From: Nitrospirota bacterium
GTDB lineage: Bacteria > Nitrospirota > Thermodesulfovibrionia > UBA6902
Assembly: GCA_016234115.1 (NCBI GenBank)
Contig: JACRHD010000045.1
Coordinates: 1-59,551 of the forward strand
Reading direction: 5' to 3'
DNA length: 59,551 bases
Under the pieces are notes generated by a model. The model made no database searches. It was given only the letters and a program-made list of their open reading frames with translations, and had not been told where the DNA came from. Positions within the stretch are counted from its first letter, which is position 1; each line of letters opens with the position of its first letter. The translations under genes and the position numbers were made by a program. This document shows, piece after piece, positions 26,711 to 36,051 of the stretch.

Positions 26711-28326
26711 ATGCTGAGCCTCTTTATTTCTCGTTTGGAAGTAATCAGGTCAAATACGGTCTTTGTGCCGATAAGGGCGGTAAACAGATTAATGAGAACG
26801 CCCCACCCGAGAGTCACGGCAAATCCCTTTACCGGCCCCGTCCCGAACTGAAAGAGCACTACGGCGGTAATCAGGGTCGTTACATGGGAGTCAAAAATAG
26901 TCCAGAACGCTTTGTCGTATCCGGAATCAATGGCCGCGCGGGGCGTCTTGCCGAGCCTGAGTTCATCACGCATCCTCTCAAACATCAGGACGTTGCTGTC
27001 AACGGCCATGCCGATGGCCAATATTATACCCGCAATCCCGGGTAACGTAAGAGTGGCCCTGAATGCAGATAAGGCGCCGACAAGGCAAAGTATGTTCAAT
27101 ACGAGGGCAAAATCCGCGATCAGCCCGGACATTTTGTAATAGAATATCATAAATCCTATAACAAGCAGCGCCCCGATTATCCCCGCCTTTATTCCCGCGT
27201 CTATGGAATCCTTGCCTAACGAAGGTCCGACTGTGACGTTTTGCAGCATCTTCAGCGGCGCGGGAAGCGACCCCGACCGCAGCACGATCGCCAGGTCCTT
27301 TGCTTCATCCATCGTAAAGGAGCCGGTGATCGAGGCGTCTCCGCCGGTGATCTTTTCCTGTATCACGGGCGCTGAATAGATATTTTGATCAAGGATTATG
27401 GCGAGACGTTTCTTTACGTTATTTGCGGTGACCTGCTCGAACAGCTTCGCGCCGGTAGCGTCAAAGGATATCCCGACATAAGGTTCATTGTATCTCTGGT
27501 CGATATTCACCCTCGCCTCGGTCAGAAAATCTCCGGTAATAAGGGTCTGTTTCTTTACCAGATATACGGCTTTCATATCAGTCTCTACTTTTGTCTCGGG
27601 GTTGCGTATCCTGCCGAAGAGGATTTCATCCTCCGGGGGGATTTGAGAGGCAAATTGCTGCAATATGCTTTCTTCCTTTCCCGCTGAAACGGACCCCGGA
27701 AGCTGCGCCGCAAGGGGCGCTTCATCGTCGAGAATTTTAAATTCAAGGAGCGCTGTTTTCCCGACGAGGTCAATAGCTCGTCTTGTGTCTTTGACCCCGG
27801 GCAACTGGATCACTATCTCGTTGGCGGCCTGTCTGTGAATGACCGGTTCCGCAACGCCGAACTGGTCCACCCTGTTTCTGATGGTCTCCAGCGCCTGGTC
27901 TACGGCAAAATTCTTTATCCTGCCGACCTCGCTGCTGTTGATCCTGTAAAAAGCCCTGCCTTCGGACCGGCTCTCAAGCGTCAACGTGGGAAACAGCTCC
28001 GCCACGATCTTCTTAGACTGCTCGCTGTCAGGAGAGATAACGACGTCAGATCCCTGTTTTTCCGCTTTTGCCTCAAGCTTCTTTTCAGCAAACGTATTGT
28101 TCAGGCCGGCGGCCATTCTCTCGACGGTTATTTCAATTGTTTTGTCGGTGTCGACTTCATAGACAAGATGCACCCCGCCCTGCAGGTCCAGCCCCAGCGT
28201 CAGGCCGTACTTTCTCAGCCACTCAGGCAATGACGAGGAAACCTGCGTGGAAGGAAGAAAGAAAATTATCGACAATACCGCTGCGCTTACGACCGAGGCT
28301 ATTCTCCAGAGAAACTTTTTCTTCAT
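26707..28326 (-). CDS. secD: Protein translocase subunit SecD
   Basis: A 539-residue subunit of the SecDF pump. The first membrane span (WRIASVVSAAVLSIIFFLPS) is followed by GLDLQGGVHLVYEVD, the large periplasmic region with NRVDQFGVAEPVIHRQ, and five more spans holding AIGMAVDSNVLMFERMRDEL. Its length is typical. yajC lies 6 bases upstream and secF overlaps downstream, giving the standard yajC-secD-secF operon. Confidence 0.97.
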   Translation of the reverse strand: MKKKFLWRIASVVSAAVLSIIFFLPSTQVSSSLPEWLRKYGLTLGLDLQGGVHLVYEVDTDKTIEITVERMAAGLNNTFAEKKLEAKAEKQGSDVVISPDSEQSKKIVAELFPTLTLESRSEGRAFYRINSSEVGRIKNFAVDQALETIRNRVDQFGVAEPVIHRQAANEIVIQLPGVKDTRRAIDLVGKTALLEFKILDDEAPLAAQLPGSVSAGKEESILQQFASQIPPEDEILFGRIRNPETKVETDMKAVYLVKKQTLITGDFLTEARVNIDQRYNEPYVGISFDATGAKLFEQVTANNVKKRLAIILDQNIYSAPVIQEKITGGDASITGSFTMDEAKDLAIVLRSGSLPAPLKMLQNVTVGPSLGKDSIDAGIKAGIIGALLVIGFMIFYYKMSGLIADFALVLNILCLVGALSAFRATLTLPGIAGIILAIGMAVDSNVLMFERMRDELRLGKTPRAAIDSGYDKAFWTIFDSHVTTLITAVVLFQFGTGPVKGFAVTLGWGVLINLFTALIGTKTVFDLITSKREIKRLSI

Positions 28327-28332
28327 GAAAGC

Positions 28333-28677
28333 CTATTCTCCTCCTGTCCTTTTCCCGGCGATGGAATTCCTGTCAACCTTTATTCTCACATCGACCCCTT
28401 TTACTCCGATCTGAAGGGTCATGGACTTTTCGTCGAGGTCTTCGATTACTCCGAATATCCCGCCGGTCGTCACTACCTTGTCGCCTTTTTTGAGGTTATC
28501 AAGCATCTGCCTGTGCTCCTTGGCCTTCTTGGACTGCGGCCTGATGAGGAGAAAGTAAAATATCACGAAAATCAATATCAGGGGTAAAAAGGAAGTAAGG
28601 ACCCCTCCTGCTCCCTGGGGCTGCGCGCCTGCGCCGCCGGGAGCGCCTCCCATCGCGTAAACGATATCAGTAAACAT
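28333..28677 (-). CDS. yajC: Sec accessory subunit YajC
   Basis: A 114-residue single-span membrane protein that associates with SecDF. A Gly/Ala/Pro-rich start is followed by the span FLPLILIFVIFYFLLIRPQS at about residues 33-52 with the family-typical LIRPQ-KK turn, then HRQMLDNLKKGDKVVTTGGI. It heads the sec operon. A promoter lies about 45-70 bases upstream. Confidence 0.95.
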   Translation of the reverse strand: MFTDIVYAMGGAPGGAGAQPQGAGGVLTSFLPLILIFVIFYFLLIRPQSKKAKEHRQMLDNLKKGDKVVTTGGIFGVIEDLDEKSMTLQIGVKGVDVRIKVDRNSIAGKRTGGE

Positions 28678-28720
28678 GATGCCTCCAGTTGTATTAATTC
28701 GCCGTAAATAAAATCCTGTT

Positions 28721-28749
28721 ACTATAACCTTTCAACCATTTTTATGCAA
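28721..28749 (-). promoter_or_regulatory. Promoter of yajC-secD-secF
   Basis: On the minus strand TTGCAT (28749-28744) and TATAGT (28726-28721) are spaced by 17 bases, 44 bases before the yajC ATG. Confidence 0.5.
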
Positions 28750-28785
28750 GAGGTTTTCGCTGCTGTCTCCGCCTCGCGCAATCAA

Positions 28786-28815
28786 TTGACTTTTACGACA
28801 TACACAGGGTAGAAT
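28786..28815 (+). promoter_or_regulatory. Promoter of the LysR gene
   Basis: TTGACT (28786-28791) and TAGAAT (28810-28815) are spaced by 18 bases. The -10 ends 10 bases before the ATG, so the transcript would be almost leaderless. Confidence 0.5.
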
Positions 28816-28825
28816 TAATACCGGC

Positions 28826-29740
28826 ATGGATGATCATAAGTTAAAAGTATTCTGTATTGTCGCAGAGACAAAAAGTTTCTCAAGGGCTTCCGAGATAATC
28901 CGTCTCACACAACCCGCCGTCAGCCTCCAGATACAGGCCCTTGAAGAAATGTACGGGACAAAGCTTTTTAACCGCTCAGGCTGCGTCATCACGCTGACCA
29001 ACGCCGGGGAGCTGCTCTACAAGTACGCAAAGGAAATCAACCAGCTCTATGAAGCCGCGGAAAAAGAAATAGGGGGCATTACCGGTCTCGTAAAAGGCGT
29101 CATAACAGTCGGCGCCAGCTCTACGATAGGCAATTATGTCCTCCCTTTTGTGGTGTCCGATTTCAAGAGGAAATTCCCCAAGGTCGGGGTCCATATCCAT
29201 GTCGGCAATACAAAAATGGTAATAGACTTCCTCAATGCCGGCAGTGTCGATGTGGGGCTTGTCGAAGGGGAAGTAAACAAGCAGAAGCTCATCATGGAGA
29301 AACTTATCCCCGATGAAATGGTCCTCATCATGTCGCCCTACCATCACCTCGCAAAGAAGGCGCATGTATCCATCATGGAGATTTCAAAAGAGCCCGTGAT
29401 ATTCAGGGAAGAAGGCTCGGGCACGAGAGACGCGATCGAGAAATACCTCTCAAAGCACGGGATAACGCAGCAGAACCTGAAGATATCCCTTATTATGGGC
29501 AGCACGGAGTCCATTAAGAGCGCCGTGGAAGAAGGCATGGGTGTTTCAATCATGTCAAAATGGGCGGCGCGAAAAGAATGCCGGTACGGAAGCCTGAAGT
29601 CCGCAATTTTCAAAGAAGAGAAATTTGTAAGGGATTTCTCCCTCGTCTACCGGAAGTCGAAAGAACCCTCCCATACCGTTGAGCAGTTTACGGGATTTCT
29701 GAGAAGATATCCCTTCAACAAACTCCTGAACACCCAGTAA
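28826..29740 (+). CDS. LysR-family transcriptional regulator
   Basis: A 304-residue regulator. The winged HTH occupies residues 1-60 (FSRASEIIRLTQPAVSLQIQ) and the co-inducer domain follows (VKGVITVGASSTIGNYVLP, EEGSGTRDAIEKYL). The effector domain resembles those of CysB/CysL-like and selenium- or sulfur-related LysR proteins, but the ligand is not readable. It is divergent from yajC, which is unlikely to be its target. No metabolic gene is adjacent downstream. No clear Shine-Dalgarno site is present, in line with a near-leaderless mRNA. Confidence 0.9.
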   Translation: MDDHKLKVFCIVAETKSFSRASEIIRLTQPAVSLQIQALEEMYGTKLFNRSGCVITLTNAGELLYKYAKEINQLYEAAEKEIGGITGLVKGVITVGASSTIGNYVLPFVVSDFKRKFPKVGVHIHVGNTKMVIDFLNAGSVDVGLVEGEVNKQKLIMEKLIPDEMVLIMSPYHHLAKKAHVSIMEISKEPVIFREEGSGTRDAIEKYLSKHGITQQNLKISLIMGSTESIKSAVEEGMGVSIMSKWAARKECRYGSLKSAIFKEEKFVRDFSLVYRKSKEPSHTVEQFTGFLRRYPFNKLLNTQ

Positions 29741-29761
29741 GCTTTAATCCGTTTACTCTCC

Positions 29762-30035
29762 AAAATTATTATGGCTCATCGTGGAAGAGTATGGATTTCA
29801 ATTAACAAAAGCGTCATTCCCGCAGTCAGTTGAGCGGGAATCCGAATATAAATAATTTCTTTTTAAGAGAGTAGATGATAATAAAGCTTGTTCAAGAAGA
29901 TGGGGGCTTTAAAGAGTGGAAAGCCGAAAGCAATTGCTTCTTAGGGCGATGGATTCCCGATTAAAAACTTCGGGAATGACGTTGCTTGCAAGCTGTTTTA
30001 ACCCACACTCTTACGCGATGAGCCATTATTATTAA
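29762..30035. mobile_element. 274 bp MITE-like element
   Basis: The left end at 29762-29794 and right end at 30003-30035 are inverted copies, about 26 of 32 bases, with an exact ATGGCTCATCG core. Inside are two halves of the ATTCCCG / CGGGAAT hairpin family (29811-29846 and 29943-29981). No frame is present. It fills most of the 353-base gap between the LysR gene and mgtC. Confidence 0.5.
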
Positions 30036-30093
30036 GGTGCTTTAGGCACGGGAATGACAATTTATGAGAGCTTAATTATAGACCCCTTATTTA

Positions 30094-30768
30094 TTACCCG
30101 CTGATCCGAAGCGTATTGATGAAATCCATTGAACTCAGTTTGAGGAATAATTTCTTTATCGCGCTCCTGTCCCGCGAGGAAACAGATATATCGTACGTGA
30201 TTTCGCCTTTTGCCCTGTTTCTGCTGTAATTGATCGAGTGGATGTGAAATCCGTGTTCCATAAGTGTCTCTGTTATCTCATCTTCCCTGTTTTCATTCAT
30301 TGGGGTGGATATACTGATAATTTTATAACGCCATATTTTGATGTTTCTCTCAACCTTCCGCAGCGCCACAAGCGTTATAATGGTGATTACGGCAGTGAAG
30401 GTCCCTTCAAAATATAGTCCTCCTCCGACGGCCAGGCCGATGGCTGAGACAATCCATATGGAAGCAGCGGTTGTCAGGCCGCGTATCGCGAAACCGCTTT
30501 TTATAATTACTCCCGCGCCCAGAAATCCTATGCCTATCAATGCCCCCGCGGAAATCCTCGCGGGGTCGATCCTCAGGGTGGGATCAAGCTCGCGTATATG
30601 ATAATAGTAATTCTCGGAAACAATCATTATCAGTACCGAGGCGACGCAGACGATCAGTTGCGTCCTGAACCCCGCCGCCCTTCCGTGCACTTCCCGCTCA
30701 AAACCGACAATGCCACCTATGACCGCCCCGAGCAGCAGGCGTATGATTATTTCATGCACGGGTATCAT
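30094..30768 (-). CDS. MgtC/SapB family membrane protein
   Basis: A 224-residue protein with four or five N-terminal membrane spans (LLLGAVIGGIVGFEREVHGR near the start, then LIGIGFLGAGVIIK and the ASIWIVSAIGLAVGGG span) and a cytosolic C-terminal ACT-like domain from about residue 145. The R-x-x-G-F-R-T and G-A-G-V-I-x-x-G motifs are MgtC hallmarks. Relatives modulate magnesium adaptation and virulence. Start ATG 30768 places residue 1 at MIPVHEII; the longer frame begins inside a repeat. The gene stands alone. Confidence 0.88.
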   Translation of the reverse strand: MIPVHEIIIRLLLGAVIGGIVGFEREVHGRAAGFRTQLIVCVASVLIMIVSENYYYHIRELDPTLRIDPARISAGALIGIGFLGAGVIIKSGFAIRGLTTAASIWIVSAIGLAVGGGLYFEGTFTAVITIITLVALRKVERNIKIWRYKIISISTPMNENREDEITETLMEHGFHIHSINYSRNRAKGEITYDISVSSRDRSAIKKLFLKLSSMDFINTLRISG

Positions 30769-30789
30769 AATGCTTTCATTATAAATAAT

Positions 30790-30880
30790 GCATAGGGCAA
30801 AGGGCAAAGAGCATAGAGCAAAGGGCGAAGAGTCCGATGCCTTTTGCCCTATGCGCTATGCCCTATGCCCTTTGCGCTTC
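30790..30880. repeat. GGGCAAAGGGCATAG-word inverted repeat
   Basis: Left arm iterates ATAGGGCAAAGGGCAAAGAG; right arm is TTTTGCCCTATGCGCTATGC and CCCTATGCCCTTTG. It is a full hairpin of the family seen at 18385-18426. Confidence 0.85.
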
Positions 30881-30971
30881 GTGATTATCATCACTTAGAT
30901 ATTTATTCTGGCGCGGTAAAATAAGAATTATGAAAGAAGTATGTTTTCGATATTTCCCGGAAGGAGGAAAG

Positions 30972-31097
30972 ATGATGGAAGAGTTGAAAAACATTTACCT
31001 GAAGTTTGTGGCGTCTATCAGAGAAAAAAGGCTGAAAAGACAGAAAGCCCTGATTCAGATGATGATGATGTCGGGCTGTGTAAGAAGAGTAAAATAA
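30972..31097 (+). CDS. Small basic protein, 41 residues
   Basis: A short frame behind an excellent AAGGAGGAAAG site directly before ATG-ATG. It encodes an amphipathic, strongly basic peptide (ELKNIYLKFVASIREKRLKR, then four Met and a Cys). The function is unknown. It ends 4 bases before the end of the convergent glgC. The strong ribosome site and codon order favour a real gene, but the length is small and no homologue is known to me. Confidence 0.5.
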   Translation: MMEELKNIYLKFVASIREKRLKRQKALIQMMMMSGCVRRVK

Positions 31098-31101
31098 ACG
31101 C

Positions 31102-32322
31102 TCAGAGCCTCGAGGTCTGCTTCTCGGTCGCTATCACGGTAATCCCGGAAGGGTCCGTATGAGCGCGCCAGTAAGGTTCCTTGACGTCATATCCTATATG
31201 AACGTTTTCTTCGACTACATTATAGGCGTCGACAATCGCTTTATTTAAAGTGCACCCCCTTTTCAGGGTCACGTAATCCATTATGATCGAATCCCTGATC
31301 TCCACGCCCTCCTCGATAATGACCCCTTTGCGGACCACCGAATTTATTATCTTTGCTTTATTGATCAGCGTCCCTTCGGCAATGATGCTGTTGGTAATCT
31401 CTCCGCCCAATATCTTCGTGGCATGAAGTTCATTCCTTGACGGGCGAACCGGCCATAATTCATTGCTGATTTCAAAGGGCGGCTTTTCCCCTAACATATC
31501 CTGATGCGCGTCCCAGAACGATTTTATCGTGCCGACGTCCCTCCAGTACCCTTGTTCTTCAAACGGCCTGGTGCCGGGGATCTTATTTGCGGCGAAGTCA
31601 TACGCGAAAAGCCTTTCGCCGGAGTTCAGGAGATTCGGTATCACGTGTTTACCAAAATCATATTCCTTTTTCCGTTCCGCCTGTATGAGGGCCTTTATCA
31701 GGACATCGGTGTTGAAAATATAATTCCCCATTGAGCAATAGGCCCTGGTGGTGTCATCCGGCATCGGCGGCGGGTTCTCCGGCTTCTCTATAAACCCTTT
31801 TATCCTGCCGTCGCTTTCCGCGTCCACGATCCCGAAGGAGCTGGCTTCTCCGATAGATACGGGCCTTGCAGCCACAGTCACATCGGCCCCGCGCTCAACG
31901 TGGAAATCTATCATCTGCCGTATATCCATCCTGTAGATATGATCAGCGCCGAAGACGATCACCAGTTCAGGTTTATGCTGACGGAGAAGGTTCAGGTTTT
32001 GAAATACGGCGTTGGCAGTGCCCTGGAACCAGTCAGGCCCATACCTCATCTGCGGCGGTACGACCGTGACAAAATGATCGCTCATCACCGAGGAGAGCCC
32101 CCAGTTTTCCCTGACGTATTCAATGAGGGACTGGGACTTATATTGCACGAGAAGGTAAATTGAAAATATCTGTGAATTGATCAGGTTGCTGAGGACAAAA
32201 TCAACAATGCGGTAGCGTCCGCCGAAAGGCACGGCGGGTTTTGAACGCTCAAAGGTCAGGGGGAAAAGCCTCTCCCCCCTGCCGCCGGCCATAATCATAG
32301 CAAGAGTTTTCGGATGAGCCAT
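31102..32322 (-). CDS. glgC: Glucose-1-phosphate adenylyltransferase
   Basis: A 406-residue enzyme that makes ADP-glucose, the committed step of glycogen synthesis. MAGGRGERLFPLTFERSKPA is the nucleotide loop, PFGGRYRIVDFVLSN follows, and YWRDVGTIKSFWDAH is the glucose-1-phosphate region. The C-terminal left-handed beta-helix (RKGVIIEEGVEIRDSIIMD) mediates allosteric control and tetramer formation. Length is slightly short of the enterobacterial enzyme, as in many anaerobes. No other glg gene is near. Confidence 0.95.
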   Translation of the reverse strand: MAHPKTLAMIMAGGRGERLFPLTFERSKPAVPFGGRYRIVDFVLSNLINSQIFSIYLLVQYKSQSLIEYVRENWGLSSVMSDHFVTVVPPQMRYGPDWFQGTANAVFQNLNLLRQHKPELVIVFGADHIYRMDIRQMIDFHVERGADVTVAARPVSIGEASSFGIVDAESDGRIKGFIEKPENPPPMPDDTTRAYCSMGNYIFNTDVLIKALIQAERKKEYDFGKHVIPNLLNSGERLFAYDFAANKIPGTRPFEEQGYWRDVGTIKSFWDAHQDMLGEKPPFEISNELWPVRPSRNELHATKILGGEITNSIIAEGTLINKAKIINSVVRKGVIIEEGVEIRDSIIMDYVTLKRGCTLNKAIVDAYNVVEENVHIGYDVKEPYWRAHTDPSGITVIATEKQTSRL

Positions 32323-32521
32323 TATTTATAAAAAAGTTAATTTAGTCGGTTATTTCGTTAAATAAAAAGTAATTTACAGGTATTAATATACATTGTCAAG
32401 TTCCGGTATCCGGACATGCAAAGCTGAGTGATCCTGAGACGGCGACCGGTTCAGAGTTTGTCGCCCCTTTCGTCCCTTTTTCCCGGCGAAGTAATCAATA
32501 GCGGTTCTCCTGGGGTCAAGT

Positions 32522-32556
32522 TTAAAAAAGGCATCCCGACGGATCGGGACGCCTTT
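32522..32556 (-). terminator. Terminator behind the TSP3-type remnant
   Basis: On the minus strand AAAGGCGTCCCGA and TCGGGATGCCTTT pair around a short loop and run into TTTTTTAAA. It lies 20 bases past the remnant's stop codon. Confidence 0.75.
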
Positions 32557-32575
32557 GTATAACCTGCTTTGAAGG

Positions 32576-33028
32576 TTATGGAGTTACTGCGCTGAAGCTA
32601 TTGCCGGAACTGCTCGGTCCGACTGTTTTCGCAGCTACCTGATGCTGAACGCCGACTCCTGAACCGAAGTCGTACAGGTACTTCTTCAGGTGTACCGTGT
32701 ATGTCCCAGGTTTCAGGCTCCCGGCTGTGAACGTTCCATCAGCCTTGGTGTATACCGTCTTCTTCACGGACGTGCCCCCTACCGTTATATTTGCAAAAGT
32801 TAATGTTACGTCGGGAGAAGGTGCTTCGCTTATATTGCTTCCCGGACATACGTCGGTATCAGGCGCTCCGCAGCCGCAGACGCCCTGGGCAATCTTAAGC
32901 GGGTCAGCCGGACAACCGTCATTGCAATCGGCCGTGCCGTCACTGTCTGAGTCTGTATCGGCTGCCCCGCACCCGCATACGCCCGGGGCGATTTTAGTCG
33001 GGTCGCCGCGCCTCGCCCCTGTATAAAT
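32576..33028 (-). pseudogene. 3' fragment of a secreted TSP3-repeat protein
   Basis: A 150-codon open frame without a start lies directly behind the acs stop codon. It carries two thrombospondin-type-3-like units, PGVCGCGAADTDSDSDGTAD followed by CNDGCPADPLKIAQGVCGCG, then a Ser/Pro linker and a beta-rich end (ITVGGTSVKKTVYTKADGTF, LKPGTYTVHLKKYLYDFGSG) resembling a carboxypeptidase-regulatory or SdrD-type fold. The reading frame begins after a stop next to acs, so the 5' part has been lost. Its own terminator survives. It resembles the two other tail fragments behind recJ and the protease. Confidence 0.6.
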
Positions 33029-33031
33029 TTA

Positions 33032-35005
33032 CTACAGCCTTTCCTTGACCAGATTATCTACCACCGAGGGATCGGCAAGCGTCGAAGTATCGCCCAAATC
33101 TTCGATGTCCCCCTTTGCGATCTTGCGGAGGATCCTTCTCATGATCTTGCCGCTCCTGGTCTTCGGGAGTCCCGGAGCGAACTGGAGCTTGTCGGGTGTC
33201 GCTATGGGACCGATGACGGTCCTTACGTGGCCGGTGAGGATCTTCTTGAGTTCATCAGACGGATTCTGGCCGTCCTTCAATGTGACATAGACATAAATGC
33301 CTTCGCCTTTTATTTCGTGCGGGAAGCCGACCACGGCGGCTTCCGCGACCGCTTCGTGGCTGACAAGCGCTGATTCCACTTCAGCGGTCCCGAGCCTGTG
33401 TCCGGAGATATTGATGACATCGTCGATTCTTCCCATGAGCCAGTAGTCACCGTCTTTGTCCATTCTCGCTCCGTCGCCTGTAAGATACTTGCCGGCGAAT
33501 CTCGAGAAGTAGACCTCCTTTACCCGCTTTTGTTCCGGGTCGCCGTAAGTCCCGCGGATCATGCCGGGCCACGGTTTTTCAATCACGAGGTAGCCGCCTT
33601 CATCGGCAGCCGCTTCGGAGCCGTCTTCTTTGAGGATCTTCGGCACGATACCGGGAAACGGCCTGTTTGCGGAACCGGGCTTCAATGTCATCGCCCCCGG
33701 CAAAGGCGTTATCAGTATGCCGCCGGTCTCTGTCTGCCACCATGTGTCTACAATGGGCAGTTTTTCTTTCCCCACATGGATGTGGTACCACATCCACGCC
33801 TCGGGATTTATCGGTTCTCCGACCGTGCCTAAAACCCTGAGGGATGAAAGGTCATGCTTATGCGCGTAGCTTTCACCTTCCCTCATGAGCGCGCGGATCG
33901 CCGTGGGTGCCGTATAGAAAATACTGACTTTGTGCTTGTCGCAGATGTCCCAGAACCTTCCGGCGTCCGGATATGTGGGGATGCCCTCGAACATGAGGCT
34001 CGTGGCGCCGTTTGACAGAGGGCCGTAGACAATGTAACTGTGTCCCGTCACCCAGCCGATGTCCGCCGTGCAGAAATGGATGTCCTCGTCATGATAGTCG
34101 AAGATCCATCTGAACGTGAGGTTTGTGTAGAGGAGATACCCGGCTGTCGTATGCAGCACGCCCTTCGGTTTTCCGGTTGAGCCGGAAGTGTAGAGAATGA
34201 AGAGCGGGTCTTCCGCGTCCATTTTTTCCGGCTCGCAGTAATTCGAGATGTCCGGCGCGTTCATCTCGTCATGCCACCATGAATCCCTGCCGGGCTCGAG
34301 GTCGATGCCGTCCGTCCTCATTACTACTATCATTTTCTCGACGGTGGGACACATCTGTAATGCCACATCGGCGTTTGCCTTAAGCGCGACCTGTCTCCCT
34401 CCCCTGATTCCGCGATCCGAGGTGATTACAAGTTTGGCCTGGCAGTCCTGTATCCTGTCCCTGAGCGCCTGGGCGCTGAAACCGCCGAAGACTATGCTGT
34501 GGATCGCGCCTATGCGCGCGCAGGCCAGCATGGAGATTACAAGCTCCGGTATCATCGGCAGGTAGATAGTCACCCTGTCTCCTTTTTTTATGCCGTGTTT
34601 CTTCAGCACATTGGCAAACCTGTTCACCTCGTAATAAAGCTGCTGATACGTAAAAGTCCTGTAACTGCCGTCATCGGCCTCCCATATTATCGCCGCCTTG
34701 TTTCTTGTCGCGGTTGCTATGTGGCGGTCCAGGCAATTGTAGGAAGCGTTCAGCTTCCCTCCCTGGAACCACTTTATCTCGGGCTTGTCGAAATTGTATT
34801 CGAGCACGCGGTCCCACTTCCTGTACCAGGTGAGATTCTCTTCAGCCATTTCAGCCCAGAAGCCTTCCATGTCTTCGACGGACCTTTTATATATCCTTTC
34901 GTATTCCTCCATGCTGCCTATGTGCGCCCTGCTGCTGAATTCCCTTGAAGGGGGGAAGGTCCTTTCTTCAGTCATCAGGACTTCAATCTTCTTCGCGTCC
35001 GACAT
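33032..35005 (-). CDS. acs: Acetyl-CoA synthetase
   Basis: A 657-residue adenylate-forming enzyme converting acetate, ATP and CoA to acetyl-CoA. The AMP/ATP loop [12 protein letters not shown] lies near residue 270, [10 protein letters not shown] near 417, and [18 protein letters not shown] near 500. The end has [16 protein letters not shown], whose Lys is the acetylation-controlled catalytic residue in this family. AAGGAGG precedes the ATG. The Na+/acetate-type symporter and a symporter-fused sensor kinase farther along suggest acetate scavenging. Between it and the next gene no sigma-54 site was convincing. Confidence 0.97.
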   Translation of the reverse strand: MSDAKKIEVLMTEERTFPPSREFSSRAHIGSMEEYERIYKRSVEDMEGFWAEMAEENLTWYRKWDRVLEYNFDKPEIKWFQGGKLNASYNCLDRHIATATRNKAAIIWEADDGSYRTFTYQQLYYEVNRFANVLKKHGIKKGDRVTIYLPMIPELVISMLACARIGAIHSIVFGGFSAQALRDRIQDCQAKLVITSDRGIRGGRQVALKANADVALQMCPTVEKMIVVMRTDGIDLEPGRDSWWHDEMNAPDISNYCEPEKMDAEDPLFILYTSGSTGKPKGVLHTTAGYLLYTNLTFRWIFDYHDEDIHFCTADIGWVTGHSYIVYGPLSNGATSLMFEGIPTYPDAGRFWDICDKHKVSIFYTAPTAIRALMREGESYAHKHDLSSLRVLGTVGEPINPEAWMWYHIHVGKEKLPIVDTWWQTETGGILITPLPGAMTLKPGSANRPFPGIVPKILKEDGSEAAADEGGYLVIEKPWPGMIRGTYGDPEQKRVKEVYFSRFAGKYLTGDGARMDKDGDYWLMGRIDDVINISGHRLGTAEVESALVSHEAVAEAAVVGFPHEIKGEGIYVYVTLKDGQNPSDELKKILTGHVRTVIGPIATPDKLQFAPGLPKTRSGKIMRRILRKIAKGDIEDLGDTSTLADPSVVDNLVKERL

Positions 35006-35105
35006 GATGCCTCCTTATTTGCATTATTAATTTATTATCAACCAGAAATATTATCATGGCCAGGAGAAGACCCATTATCATAAGACTTACGGTAAATTAT
35101 CGTCA

Positions 35106-35675
35106 TTATAACTTCATTCCTTGATCCCGGCATCTCTTTTTTATGTCTGAAAACGTCTTCATGGATTCATACGCATGCGAAATAATCCAGAAAGATGTCT
35201 GTTCCGCGGGGACCTCCGCGCCTTCTCCGAAAATAAATTCCGTTGCCTTCAGGCCAAACCCGTCCTGATGGCCCGTGATATCATTCCACGACTCGTGATA
35301 AATTTTATATTTATTCCGAAGCGTATCTGCGGCAGCAGGAAGCCCGGCGGGTCCTCCATAGGCCAAACTGTATAAATTATGCATCTCGTCAATTAAATAT
35401 TTCTCTTTCTTGCAGAATTTTTTATCGACAAGCCAGAAGTTGACTGCCAGAATTTCATGAAACAGTTTGTGCTTGTCCGGCTTTCTGAAATGAGAGCCTT
35501 CCTTCCGGAACTCATCTGTAACAAAAGAGACGGCATTTTCTACGCATATATCAAACAGGACCCTGCCGAGCGTCTTTTGAGCTTTTTCAGCAGGCAGGTC
35601 TCTTATTCCTTCGAGCTTTCCTGCCCTGGTCTTATCTCCGGTGTTAAAGATTTTGCTGATTAATGCGTTAATCAT
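35106..35675 (-). CDS. Hypothetical protein, 189 residues
   Basis: I do not recognise this protein. It is mostly helical and charged, with an aromatic middle (KLFHEILAVNFWLVDKKFCK) and no signal peptide or membrane span. GGTGAGGAG lies 5 bases before ATG 35675, and the upstream yggT gene ends 7 bases earlier, so the two are likely co-transcribed. It stands 100 bases ahead of acs. Confidence 0.7.
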   Translation of the reverse strand: MINALISKIFNTGDKTRAGKLEGIRDLPAEKAQKTLGRVLFDICVENAVSFVTDEFRKEGSHFRKPDKHKLFHEILAVNFWLVDKKFCKKEKYLIDEMHNLYSLAYGGPAGLPAAADTLRNKYKIYHESWNDITGHQDGFGLKATEFIFGEGAEVPAEQTSFWIISHAYESMKTFSDIKKRCRDQGMKL

Positions 35676-35682
35676 ATTCTCC

Positions 35683-35952
35683 TCACCTCCACGAAGCGGG
35701 TTTGAAAATAATAACGATTGCAAGCCGGACCAGAATAATCAACAGAATCGAAATGGCCGGTATCCATCCTCCTTTTGCGGAAGGGAATATTCTGCTGGTG
35801 AGACCGTAGACAGGGGCCGTGGCCTTTTCGAAGGCAACCGTCATTATATTCTGCCTGCTGCCGACTATAAAATTCAGAAGTATCCTTCCAAGGATCATCC
35901 ACATGAAAAAAGACAATGTGTAATTGATTATCTGAAAAATAATAATTTTCAT
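35683..35952 (-). CDS. YggT family membrane protein
   Basis: An 89-residue protein with two membrane spans, IINYTLSFFMWMILGRILL near residues 8-27 and AISILLIILVRLAIVII near 66-83. The plan of span, P-V-Y-G-like loop (here APVYGLTSRIFPSAKGG) and second span is that of YggT/YlmG proteins, linked to cell division or membrane homeostasis. It is unusual in that it lies beside acetate genes and not beside proC or ftsZ. Confidence 0.8.
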   Translation of the reverse strand: MKIIIFQIINYTLSFFMWMILGRILLNFIVGSRQNIMTVAFEKATAPVYGLTSRIFPSAKGGWIPAISILLIILVRLAIVIIFKPASWR

Positions 35953-36014
35953 AGGTCACATAATTTACCCCTCTGTGTCCCCACTTGGCAAGGGGGAGGA
36001 ACAAAAGAGGTTTT

Positions 36015-36042
36015 GCATGGGCGCCGCATGCGGCGCCCATGC
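36015..36042. terminator. 28 bp perfect palindrome behind the symporter gene
   Basis: GCATGGGCGCCGCA and its exact inverse lie 10 bases after the symporter stop codon, flanked by TTTT on one side and AAAA on the other, so it could terminate in both directions. A CCCCAC...AAGGGGGAGG repeat follows at 35960-36000. Confidence 0.6.
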
Positions 36043-36051
36043 GTTAAAACA

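Noticed and set aside
33398-33832. 144-codon plus-strand frame inside acs, and similar long antisense frames in other genes
   Set aside because: They are shadow frames of strongly supported genes, with no ribosome sites or recognisable domains.
35006-35105. Sigma-54 promoter before acs (GG-TCTTCTCCTG-GC)
   Set aside because: The spacing fits but the -24 and -12 elements otherwise match poorly, so I do not call it.
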